NCBI RefSeq assembly: GCF_003634095.1
Contig: NZ_RBIR01000004.1
Coordinates: 124,001-188,000, forward strand
Length of the DNA: 64,000 bases
Source of the DNA: Arthrobacter oryzae
GTDB lineage: Bacteria; Actinomycetota; Actinomycetes; Actinomycetales; Micrococcaceae
Direction of reading: 5' to 3'
Part shown: piece by piece, positions 19,733-27,427 of the stretch
Layout: each line of letters begins with the position of its first letter
Position numbering within the stretch: position 1 is the first letter of the stretch
The notes under the pieces: generated by a model
Told to the model about the DNA's origin: nothing
What the model saw: the letters and a program-made list of their open reading frames with translations, nothing else
Database searches by the model: none
Translations under genes and position numbers: made by a program

Positions 19733-20332
19733 CTAACGGCTGCCCCGCGTGGTGACGTTGCCGTCGGCGAACACTTCGCTGACCTTGTGCCGCAAGCTGG
19801 CACCCTTCCGGGTGGCGACATCATTGAGTTCCTGGGCGAAGTCCAGGAGGTCCGCCCGCAGCTGGACCGCGAGTTCATCGGTGCCGGAGGCCAGCATCCG
19901 CACGGCCAGGAGGCCGGCGTTGCGCGCTCCGCCGATCGAGACGGTGGCGACCGGCACACCGGCGGGCATCTGGACGATGGACAGCAGCGAATCCATGCCG
20001 TCCAGGGTCTTCAGGGGAACGGGGACGCCGATCACCGGCAGCGGCGTGACCGAGGCGAGCATACCGGGAAGATGTGCCGCGCCGCCGGCGCCGGCGATGA
20101 TGAGGCGAAGGCCGCGCTCGTGGGCGGTCTGGCCGTAGCGGATCATCTCCGTGGGCATCCGGTGGGCGGAGACGACGTCCGCCTCAAACGGGATTCCGAA
20201 CTCCGCGAGGGCTTCAGCGGCCGCTTCCATGACCGGCCAGTCAGAGTCCGAGCCCATAACGAGGCCGACGATCGGGGTGTCCGAACCGGTGCCGGCCACG
20301 GGACTTCCTGTGTTTTCGGGCGTGGTGCTCAT
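19733..20332 (-). CDS. purE: N5-carboxyaminoimidazole ribonucleotide mutase
   Basis: The 199-residue protein catalyses the second half of AIR carboxylation in purine synthesis. The phosphate-binding [16 protein letters not shown], the catalytic SAHRMP loop and [12 protein letters not shown] are typical of class I PurE, which works with PurK. About 20 extra residues precede the core. The ATG at 20332 overlaps the purK stop by four bases, so the two are translationally coupled in the order purK-purE. Confidence 0.96.
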   Translation of the reverse strand: MSTTPENTGSPVAGTGSDTPIVGLVMGSDSDWPVMEAAAEALAEFGIPFEADVVSAHRMPTEMIRYGQTAHERGLRLIIAGAGGAAHLPGMLASVTPLPVIGVPVPLKTLDGMDSLLSIVQMPAGVPVATVSIGGARNAGLLAVRMLASGTDELAVQLRADLLDFAQELNDVATRKGASLRHKVSEVFADGNVTTRGSR

Positions 20333-21525
20333 GCGGTCTCCTCGGAGGTTGTCGGCGTCGCGCCGGCCTGGGCCCGGCCGTTCCGGATGATGTCGGCCAC
20401 AGTGGTGGCCCGCTGACGCACGGAATCGACGTCCGCCGCGGAGGTTCCGACGAGGTTGACGTGGCCGATCTTCCGGCCGGGCCGGACGGCTTTGCCGTAG
20501 CAGTGCACCTTCGCCGCCGGCTCGCTGGCAAGGGCGGCGGGGTAGGCGGAATAGAGGTCCTGGTTGGCTCCGCCGAGGAAATTCTTCATCACCACGACGG
20601 GCCCCAGCAGGTCCGTGGCGCCCAGCGGCAGGTTCAGGATGGCCCGCAGGTGCTGTTCGAACTGGCTCGTCACCGAGCCGTCCTGGGTCCAGTGACCGGT
20701 GTTGTGCGGGCGCATGGCAAGTTCATTGATCAGGAATCCCGCGCCGACGCCCGGGGTTTCGAAGAGCTCGACGGCCATTACGCCGGTAACGCCGAGCTCG
20801 TTGGCGATCCGGACGGCGGCGTTCTCCGCGGCCACGGCGACGTCGAAGGGGATGTCCAAGGCGGGGGCAATCACTTCGTCGCACACCCCGTCCACCTGGA
20901 TGGTGTGCACCACCGGCCAGGCCCGTGATTCACCGTCCGGGGTCCGGGCAACCATGGCCGAAAGTTCGCGGCTGAATTCCACTTTGGCCTCGGCCAGCAG
21001 GGGGGACATGGCCTCGAACCATTCGGCTGAGTCGGCCGCGTCCCCGGCCGAGGCCACGATCCGCACGCCTTTGCCGTCGTAGCCGCCGCGGGGCATCTTC
21101 AGCACCACCGGCCAGCCTGTCTCTTCACCGAAGGCGACGAGGTCCGCGACACTGGCGACGGCAGCCCAGCGGGGATTGGGAAGCTCCAGCCGGTCGATCG
21201 CGGCGCGCATCACAAGTTTGTCCTGGGCGTTAACGAGGGCGTCCGGGCCGGGATGGACGTTCACCCCGGCGTCGATCAAGGACCGCAGGTGCGCCGTGGG
21301 GACATGCTCGTGGTCGAAGGTGAGCACGTCCAGGCCGCGGGAGAACTCGAGCAGGTGGTCAAGGTCCTTGTAGTCACCGACCGGGGCGTTGGCCACGGCA
21401 GCGACGGCAGAGACGTCCTCGCCTTCGGCGAGAACACGGAGCTCAAAGCCCAGGGCGGTGGCGGCGGGGGCCATCATGCGGGCAAGTTGGCCGCCGCCAA
21501 CAACGCCGATTACAGGAAAAGTCAC
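20329..21525 (-). CDS. purK: 5-(carboxyamino)imidazole ribonucleotide synthase
   Basis: The 398-residue ATP-grasp enzyme carboxylates AIR with bicarbonate and ATP. It has the N-terminal [20 protein letters not shown] substrate-binding loop, the ATP-grasp blocks [14 protein letters not shown] and [32 protein letters not shown], and [15 protein letters not shown] [17 protein letters not shown] near the metal site. I chose GTG at 21525 ([12 protein letters not shown]), where the Rossmann-like strand begins; the open frame continues upstream through unrelated sequence. It is the first gene of the purK-purE-LCP set and is divergent to the GtrA gene. Confidence 0.96.
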   Translation of the reverse strand: MTFPVIGVVGGGQLARMMAPAATALGFELRVLAEGEDVSAVAAVANAPVGDYKDLDHLLEFSRGLDVLTFDHEHVPTAHLRSLIDAGVNVHPGPDALVNAQDKLVMRAAIDRLELPNPRWAAVASVADLVAFGEETGWPVVLKMPRGGYDGKGVRIVASAGDAADSAEWFEAMSPLLAEAKVEFSRELSAMVARTPDGESRAWPVVHTIQVDGVCDEVIAPALDIPFDVAVAAENAAVRIANELGVTGVMAVELFETPGVGAGFLINELAMRPHNTGHWTQDGSVTSQFEQHLRAILNLPLGATDLLGPVVVMKNFLGGANQDLYSAYPAALASEPAAKVHCYGKAVRPGRKIGHVNLVGTSAADVDSVRQRATTVADIIRNGRAQAGATPTTSEETA

Positions 21526-21690
21526 AAGTCCCAGCCTACCGAAAACCTCACGGGAACCCGGCTTTTCGGCCTGGCGGGCGCGCGCAAAGCGCCCTGACGG
21601 CGGTTCCGGGACCGCCCTGGCGGCGTGCGCAGCCGGGTTCGCAGCGGGCCATCTCACCGCCGCCCGCGGGTGAACTCCCGGGAAACGGCG

Positions 21691-21731
21691 CTAAAATGGG
21701 CGTTTGGCCCCAAATGGCCACAGTTCCAAAC
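21691..21731 (+). promoter_or_regulatory. Possible gtrA promoter with inverted repeat
   Basis: A TAAAAT hexamer (21691-21696) could be a -10 box. Just after it lies CGTTTGG (21700-21706) with its complement CCAAACG (21725-21731), across the expected transcription start. No good -35 was found, so this is tentative. Confidence 0.3.
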
Positions 21732-21745
21732 GGCCACGGAGGGTC

Positions 21746-22321
21746 ATGATTACTACACTTACCGAGCGCATGCGCGGGCTCGCCTCGCTCTTCTGGCGCG
21801 AAGTGGCCAAGTTCGGCGCCGTTGGCGGCGTCGCGTTCGTCATTGACAACGGGCTCACCTTCTACCTGATGCACGGTCCCATGACCGACAGCGAGGCCAA
21901 GGCCCGCTTTTTCGGGGCGACTGTGGCGACGGTGTTCTCGTGGATTGCGAACCGTTTCTGGACGTTCCGGCACCGCCGGCAGGCCAATGTGCTGCGCGAG
22001 TTCGTGATGTTCGTCATCATCAACGGGATCGGAATCGGCATCTCCACCGGCCTCACCGCCCTTGCGAAATACGGCATGGGGGTCACGGACAAGAACATGC
22101 TCTTCCTGGCCGGGGTGGTCGGCATCCTGGTCGCCACCGTCGTCAGGTTCTTTGCCTACCGCTTCCTGGTGTTCAACCAGGAACTCGATGCGGAGCCGAC
22201 GTTCTCGCACGACCACGAGATCATCGAACGCCACCCGCACGCCCAGCCTCGTCCCCTCGTTTCCGAGACGGCCGCGCGGGAGGCAGTCGAGGATCCGGAA
22301 CTGCCCGGCCCCGCGGCTTAG
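21746..22321 (+). CDS. GtrA-family membrane protein
   Basis: The 191-residue protein has four hydrophobic segments in the GtrA arrangement: FGAVGGVAFVIDNGLTFYLM, FGATVATVFSWIANRFWTF (with the conserved NRFWTF), EFVMFVIINGIGIGIST and FLAGVVGILVATVVRFFAYRFLVF. GtrA proteins are thought to help move polyprenyl-linked sugars across the membrane. It lies beside the LCP and purine genes as Rv3277 does in M. tuberculosis (recalled). ATG at 21746 follows ACGGAGGG. A hydrophilic tail of about 45 residues follows the last helix. Its stop codon is inside a duplicated 18-bp sequence. Confidence 0.88.
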   Translation: MITTLTERMRGLASLFWREVAKFGAVGGVAFVIDNGLTFYLMHGPMTDSEAKARFFGATVATVFSWIANRFWTFRHRRQANVLREFVMFVIINGIGIGISTGLTALAKYGMGVTDKNMLFLAGVVGILVATVVRFFAYRFLVFNQELDAEPTFSHDHEIIERHPHAQPRPLVSETAAREAVEDPELPGPAA

Positions 22322-22355
22322 TTCCCGGCCCGCCGGGCCCGCGGCTTAGTTCCCG
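22310..22355. repeat. 18-bp direct repeat carrying both convergent stop codons
   Basis: CCCGCGGCTTAGTTCCCG occurs exactly at 22310-22327 and 22338-22355. The first copy holds the GtrA stop (TAG, 22319-22321). The second holds the stop of the minus-strand TIGR03089 gene (22346-22348). A short GGCCC/GGGCC hairpin lies between them and may act as a terminator. Confidence 0.75.
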
Positions 22356-23050
22356 CTGATGCGCTCGGAAGCGCGCAGCTTGCCTGTGACCTCGACGTCG
22401 GGGTGCACCAGGACGACCGAGCCGTCTGCCTTCCACGTCCCCAGCGACTGAGCCAGGACCGCCTCGAGGCCGTCCGCGGCCGGAAGGAGCAGCCGCAGCC
22501 CCGGCTCTTGCGCCGCGGCGAATTCGTCCAGGAGCGCGCCGTGGGCATGAGCTGCCCCGTCCGCGGTGCGGACGGCGAGGCGTTCGGCTTCCGGATCGAT
22601 GTGCGGCACGAAGAAGTCACCGTGCGAACGGACCTCGGCGGCGTAGTCCAGCACGCCGGTCGGCAGCTCGCCCGCCCAGCGCATGGCCAGAGCCGGCAAC
22701 GACACCGCGATCACGGCGTCGAACCCGCCCGCCGCTGCGCCGGGGCCCGGGTCCGCGGTGGCCAGCAAGTCCGCGCCGGCGTCGTCGAACACCACTTCCA
22801 TTCCCAGCTGCCAGGCCGCGAGGGCCAGGATCACGGACTTCCAGTGGGCGGGCAGATCCAGGCGCAGCCGCATGCCGGGCTCCGCGTCGAGTTCGTCCTG
22901 CAGCAGATTGGACGTCTTGGCAACCCAGTTGTCCAGCACACGGCCGGAGAGTTCGACGCGCTCGGAATCGGGCCCGTACCAGGTCAGCCGGGGCGCCGTG
23001 GACTGGCCGGACCGCAATGCTGTCATCAGTTCGATTGCCGGGATGCTCAT
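22346..23050 (-). CDS. TIGR03089-family protein (truncated AMP-binding-like)
   Basis: The 234-residue protein matches the actinobacterial TIGR03089 family, which resembles the N-terminal part of acyl-CoA synthetases but lacks the catalytic C-terminal domain. Recognisable blocks are SERVELSGRVLDNWVAKTSNLL and RLRLDLPAHWKSVILALAAWQLGMEVVF, near the start. The AMP-binding TSGTTG-type loop is absent, so it is probably not an adenylating enzyme. The role is unknown. It converges with gtrA, as Rv3268 lies close to Rv3277 in M. tuberculosis (recalled). ATG at 23050 is the start. Confidence 0.8.
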   Translation of the reverse strand: MSIPAIELMTALRSGQSTAPRLTWYGPDSERVELSGRVLDNWVAKTSNLLQDELDAEPGMRLRLDLPAHWKSVILALAAWQLGMEVVFDDAGADLLATADPGPGAAAGGFDAVIAVSLPALAMRWAGELPTGVLDYAAEVRSHGDFFVPHIDPEAERLAVRTADGAAHAHGALLDEFAAAQEPGLRLLLPAADGLEAVLAQSLGTWKADGSVVLVHPDVEVTGKLRASERISGN

Positions 23051-23291
23051 GCCTTTATCTTGTCACGGGCCGTCCGGCTCCCCGGGTTGTGATGTCCGTC
23101 ATGCCCGCCCTCGTGGCGTCAAGCGGCGCCCGGGCGGAGGCGCAAAAAATTTCCCGAAAATTCAATGAAAACCCGCAAAAGTGCTCAGCACCCTGATTAT
23201 TCCGCGGGTTCTTGCGGGCGGCGCGAAAAAAATCCCGGGCGTGGCGTGCCTGCACTTTGTGTTTCGAGTTGATTATTATCTCCGCCGTGGC

Positions 23292-23321
23292 TTGACTCCC
23301 GGATACTTACACACGTGTAAT
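23292..23321 (+). promoter_or_regulatory. Probable whiB2 promoter with overlapping palindrome
   Basis: TTGACT (23292-23297) and TGTAAT (23316-23321) are separated by 18 bases, a good housekeeping-type promoter. An inverted repeat TTACAC-AC-GTGTAA (23307-23320) sits between them and covers part of the -10, so a regulator could block it. The rest of 23051-23411 is comparatively AT-rich, contains a small CACTC/GAGTG hairpin at 23353-23366, and shows no gene. Confidence 0.5.
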
Positions 23322-23411
23322 TAGTTATCTAAAGTCACTGCGCATAAACCGGCACTCAACCGAGTGTCCCAGGGGGTCTTGCAGTGGCTGTAAATCAGGA
23401 GGGGGACGCCA

Positions 23412-23954
23412 ATGGGGCTAGCAGAGCGTATCCATGAAGATGCCGTAGTTGCCGGCCAGGCGACGGCGAAATACCGTTCACGCGGGGTGCCGAGTGACTG
23501 GTATGTAGATCCGGCCGATCCGGACGCAGCTGACCGGTATAACGAACACACCAAGGATTCCCTGCAGGAAGCGGCCACGGCCTTCCTCGCAGCGCACGAT
23601 GAACTTCTTGCCGGCCCGGATCATGACAACGATCCCCTCGACCCGCCGATGGAACTCCATTCCGCGGGGACCGACACCGTCGCGCAGCCGGTTTGGATCG
23701 GGCTGCCGTCCCGTCAGGACTTTGACGACGAGGGCGAGCTCGGCTGGCAGACCGACGCCCTGTGTGCCCAGACGGATCCTGAAGCTTTCTTCCCGGAAAA
23801 GGGTGGCTCCACCCGCGACGCCAAGAAAGTCTGCGGCGCCTGCAACGTGCGTTCCCAGTGCCTCGAATACGCCTTGTCCAACGACGAGCGGTTCGGGATC
23901 TGGGGAGGCCTCTCCGAGCGCGAGCGGCGCCGGCTTAGGAAGCGAGCAATCTAA
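23412..23954 (+). CDS. whiB2: WhiB-family iron-sulfur regulator, WhiB2/WhmD type, with long N-terminal extension
   Basis: The C-terminal 75 residues are a complete WhiB domain: four cysteines (DALC, then KVC-GAC, then SQC, spaced C-x2-C-x5-C at the end) for a [4Fe-4S] cluster, the GIWGG turn and the basic SERERRRLRKRAI tail. The strings PEAFFPEKGGSTR and EYALSNDERFGIWGG point to WhiB2/WhmD, which controls cell division and septation. At 180 residues it is about twice the usual length; the acidic extension of about 110 residues contains no cysteine. The start at 23412 is well supported by AGGAGG ten bases before. The gene has its own promoter and is followed by a hairpin. Confidence 0.93.
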   Translation: MGLAERIHEDAVVAGQATAKYRSRGVPSDWYVDPADPDAADRYNEHTKDSLQEAATAFLAAHDELLAGPDHDNDPLDPPMELHSAGTDTVAQPVWIGLPSRQDFDDEGELGWQTDALCAQTDPEAFFPEKGGSTRDAKKVCGACNVRSQCLEYALSNDERFGIWGGLSERERRRLRKRAI

Positions 23955-23973
23955 TTCTTCAAGAAGTACGAGT

Positions 23974-24005
23974 CACCGCCGTCGTGGTCTCCCACGACGG
24001 CGGTG
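23974..24005 (+). terminator. Perfect 14-bp hairpin after whiB2, inside the next gene's first codons
   Basis: CACCGCCGTCGTGG (23974-23987) and its exact complement (23992-24005) enclose a TCTC tetraloop, followed at once by ATTTTCTCC. It begins 20 bases after the whiB2 stop and is the most terminator-like hairpin in the window. It also covers the predicted first codons of the downstream glycosyltransferase gene, so it could act as an attenuator for that gene. Confidence 0.7.
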
Positions 24006-27000
24006 ATTTTCTCCCCAGAACCCTTGCGGCGCTGGCGGCCCAAACGCGGCCCGCCGACGCCGTCATCGGTGTCGATACCGGTTCCCGCGACCACTCCGCG
24101 GCGCTCCTTGAACAAACCTTGGGCACGGCCAACGTCACGGTCGTTGACCAGCCCAGGTCCGGCATGGGCGGCGCCGTCATGGCAGGGCTCAAGGCGCTCG
24201 CGCCGTGGGCCGCGGGCGGTTCCGCCGGTACGGCCGGTGCAAGGACGGGGGACGGCAACACAACTGACGCGGGCAGCACGCCGGGTGCCGACTGGATCTG
24301 GCTGCTGCACGACGACGCCGCGCCGGCACCGGAGGCCCTCGCGGAACTGCTCCGCGCCGTCGAGCGCGCGCCCTCGGTCACGGTCGCCGGCTGCAAACAG
24401 CTGGACTGGCACGCCGAGCGGCGACTGATCGACGTCGGCCTCTCCACGAGCCGCTGGGCCGAGCGGCTGACACTGATCGACGCCGACGAACTCGACCAGG
24501 GCCAATACGACGGCCGCAGCGACACCTTTGCCGTCAACTCCGCCGGAATGCTGGTCCGCCGCGACGTTTGGGAGGAGCTCCGCGGCTTCGACCCGGCACT
24601 TCCCGGAAGCGGCGACGACGTCGACTTCTGCTGGCGCAACCGTCTGGCCGGGCACCGCGTGGTGGTGGTCCCCAGCGCAAAGATGTTCCATGTCACGCAC
24701 CGCCCCCACGCCCTAGGCAACGCATCCGCCGCGCGCAAGGCTCAGGTCCATCTGCGGCTCAAGCACGCGGCCGGCTGGAAAGTCCCCCTGCACGCTGCCG
24801 GTGCCCTGCTGGGCAGCGTCTTCAAGCTCGTCCTGAGCATCGCCGTCAAGGACCCCGGCCACGGGTTCTCCCAACTGCTGGCAACCCTTGCCGCGCTGGG
24901 CCGGCCGGCCGCGATCGTCAGGGGACGGCGCAACGCCGCCCGCACCCGCCGGATCCGGCGCTCCGTCATGAAGGGGCTCCAGACGCCGCGCCGTGAGGTC
25001 TGGGCGCACCGGCGGTCCCTGATCGAGGCGCTGGGCGCAGACGACGGCGGTGACTTCCTCACCGGCACCGATCCGCTGGCAGAACAGCCCACCGGCGACG
25101 CCGACGACTTCGCCGCCATGGCCACCCCGGATCGCGCGTGGGTAGGCAACGGTGCCCTGCTCGCAGTGCTTCTCACCACGGCTGTCTCCCTGACGGGACT
25201 GCTCAGCCTGTTCCGGGCCCCTGCCGTTTCCGGCGGCGCGCTCATCCCCGCCTCCTTGCACCTCTCCGATATCTGGAACCACGCTTCCGGCTGGTGGATC
25301 AGTCTCGGCGCGGGCCTGCCGGGCCACGGCGACCCCTTCGGCTACCTCCTGTGGGTGCTTGGCGTGCTGGGTGCCGGCGACGCCAACGGCGCGGTCAGCT
25401 GGCTGCTGATCCTGGCCATGCCGCTGTCCGCGCTGGGCGCCTGGTTCGCTGCCGGCGCCCTGACCAGGCGCCGCAGGCTGCGCCTCGCGGCCGCCCTGGT
25501 GTGGGCCGGGGCGCCGGCACTCCAGGTTGCCCTCAACCAGGGCCGGCTGGGCGCCTTGCTGGCCCACGTCATGATCCCGGTGTTCGTTCTGGCACTGCTT
25601 CGGGCGACTGGAACGGCCACCGGCCAGGGCGTCCACGCCGTCCCGGCGCCGGGCCAGCGACGCCTCACGCCCGCACCGGCCGCGCGCCCGGGCATCAACG
25701 GAACACCTTCGTGGACCGCCGCCGCGGCCGCCGGCCTCGCTCTGGCCGCGGTCACCGCTGCGGCGCCGTCGCTGCTGGTGCCCGCCATCGTCATCGTTGC
25801 CCTGTGCGGCGTGCTTCTGGGCCGCCGCGGCCGGACGGTGTGGTGGGCGCTCCTGCCCAGCCTGGCACTGTTCGTGCCGTTCGCCTTCTCTGCCCTGGAC
25901 CGGCCCCGGGCGCTCCTGGCCGACCCTGGCGTGCCGCTTGGTTTTGACGCCGCCCCGCTGTGGCAACAGGCGCTGGGCCAGCCGCTGAGCTTCGGTACCG
26001 GTGCGGGCCTCACCGGCCTTGGCGCCTTCGGCGGCTCCGCCGCGGGCTCCGCCGGACCGGCCGGCCTGCCGTGGGCGCTGCTGCTGGCCCTGCTCCTGGG
26101 GCTTCCGGTGCTGCTGCTGGCGCTGGCAGCGCTGTTCATGCCGCGCACGCTTGTCCGGCCCGGACGCACCTGGACAGCCCGGAGCCTGTGGGCCGCAGCC
26201 GTCCTGATGCTGGCCGGCGGCTGGCTGGCCGGGCATGTCGCCTCCGGCGCCAGCGCCGACGTCCTGGTCACCCCCTTCCCGGGCCCGGCCGTTTCGGCGG
26301 CGGCGTTCGGCCTCCTCGGCGCCGCACTCATTGCAGCGGAAGGATTGCTGGACGCCGCCGGCCGCGCAGCCGGTACCGGGCGGGCACGAACGGTGCTGAT
26401 CCGCGCCGCCGCAGCCGCCGCCGTGGCCCTGCTGCTGGCCGCGCCGCTGGCCGGGCTCACCGTGTGGACCGCGCAGAACCTGCTGCAGCCCGCAGCGCCG
26501 TCACCGGAAGCGTCGCCGGCCCCGGCTTTGGCAGATACCGGAAGCCCCGCCGGGCTCGGCACCCCGAGGCTCATCCAGCCGGCCCAGGCCCGCACCCTCC
26601 CCGCAACGGCGGTGGACCGCGGCGAGGGGCCGGAACAGTCCAGAACCCTGCTGATCGCCAGCAACGAGGACGGCAGCTTCGACGCAACACTGATGCGCGG
26701 CGCCGGCACCACACTGGACGGACTCTCCACGATCGCCGCGGCCCGCAACATCATGGGGGAGCCGGGCACGGAGACGGTCCGCGACGACGACGCCGTCGCC
26801 CGTTCGCTCCGCAACGTCGTGGCGACCCTTGTGGCCGGCGAAGGCGTGGACCCGCGCCGGGACCTCGACCGGCTCGGCGTCGGCTTCGTGGTGCTCCGCG
26901 TCGCCGATTCCGCCTCCGAGCTGACGGCCGGCCGCATGGACGCCGTCCCCGGCCTTGTCGCCGTCGGCCAGACCGGCACCGGCTGGCTCTGGCGGGTCAG

Positions 27001-27427
27001 CCCGCCGGACCGGCCGGGCATCAAGGCCTCCGACGTCGCACACCGGGTACGCGTGGTGGACGGAGCCGGAGCGGTCGTTGGCCTGCTCCCCTCAGAGGAG
27101 GTCTCGGCCTCCGGTACCGTTCCGGCCGGCCCCGAGGGCCGTCTGGTGGTGCTTGCCGAGCGGGCCGATCCCGGTTGGAGCGCCTGGCTCGATGGCCGCC
27201 GCCTGACCTCAACCACGTCCGGATGGGCGCAGGCCTTCACGCTGCCGGCCCAGGGCGGCCAGTTGAGCATCCGCTTCGAATCGCCGTGGGCCGTCCTGAC
27301 CGGAATCGCGCAGGCCGTCGTTATCGGCTTGACCGTCCTCCTGGCCGTGCCCATGCCTGCCCGCCGGTCCAACACCGGCCTGTCCAGGGACGAAGCCTCC
27401 CTGCGTAAGGAACTTCAGCATGTCTAA
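23984..27427 (+). CDS. Giant membrane-anchored family 2 glycosyltransferase
   Basis: The protein of about 1,147 residues has an N-terminal GT-A domain (to about residue 240) with LHDDAAPAPEAL as the metal/nucleotide site and GDDVDFCWRNRLAGHRVVVVPSA as the acceptor region. It is followed by a linker, a block of about a dozen hydrophobic segments (about 385-830) and a C-terminal extracytoplasmic part ending in one more helix. It probably builds or exports an envelope glycan. The first standard start is GTG at 23984, but this removes part of the first beta strand (VTAVVVSHDGGD); in frame, an ATT at 23954 that overlaps the whiB2 stop and follows AGGAAG may be the true start. It overlaps the DUF5719 gene by eight bases. 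Confidence 0.85.
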   Translation: MVSHDGGDFLPRTLAALAAQTRPADAVIGVDTGSRDHSAALLEQTLGTANVTVVDQPRSGMGGAVMAGLKALAPWAAGGSAGTAGARTGDGNTTDAGSTPGADWIWLLHDDAAPAPEALAELLRAVERAPSVTVAGCKQLDWHAERRLIDVGLSTSRWAERLTLIDADELDQGQYDGRSDTFAVNSAGMLVRRDVWEELRGFDPALPGSGDDVDFCWRNRLAGHRVVVVPSAKMFHVTHRPHALGNASAARKAQVHLRLKHAAGWKVPLHAAGALLGSVFKLVLSIAVKDPGHGFSQLLATLAALGRPAAIVRGRRNAARTRRIRRSVMKGLQTPRREVWAHRRSLIEALGADDGGDFLTGTDPLAEQPTGDADDFAAMATPDRAWVGNGALLAVLLTTAVSLTGLLSLFRAPAVSGGALIPASLHLSDIWNHASGWWISLGAGLPGHGDPFGYLLWVLGVLGAGDANGAVSWLLILAMPLSALGAWFAAGALTRRRRLRLAAALVWAGAPALQVALNQGRLGALLAHVMIPVFVLALLRATGTATGQGVHAVPAPGQRRLTPAPAARPGINGTPSWTAAAAAGLALAAVTAAAPSLLVPAIVIVALCGVLLGRRGRTVWWALLPSLALFVPFAFSALDRPRALLADPGVPLGFDAAPLWQQALGQPLSFGTGAGLTGLGAFGGSAAGSAGPAGLPWALLLALLLGLPVLLLALAALFMPRTLVRPGRTWTARSLWAAAVLMLAGGWLAGHVASGASADVLVTPFPGPAVSAAAFGLLGAALIAAEGLLDAAGRAAGTGRARTVLIRAAAAAAVALLLAAPLAGLTVWTAQNLLQPAAPSPEASPAPALADTGSPAGLGTPRLIQPAQARTLPATAVDRGEGPEQSRTLLIASNEDGSFDATLMRGAGTTLDGLSTIAAARNIMGEPGTETVRDDDAVARSLRNVVATLVAGEGVDPRRDLDRLGVGFVVLRVADSASELTAGRMDAVPGLVAVGQTGTGWLWRVSPPDRPGIKASDVAHRVRVVDGAGAVVGLLPSEEVSASGTVPAGPEGRLVVLAERADPGWSAWLDGRRLTSTTSGWAQAFTLPAQGGQLSIRFESPWAVLTGIAQAVVIGLTVLLAVPMPARRSNTGLSRDEASLRKELQHV

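Noticed and set aside
25342..27375. Open frame of 677 codons on the minus strand
   Set aside because: Antisense to the giant glycosyltransferase; Ser/Arg/Ala-rich translation typical of a GC-rich shadow frame.
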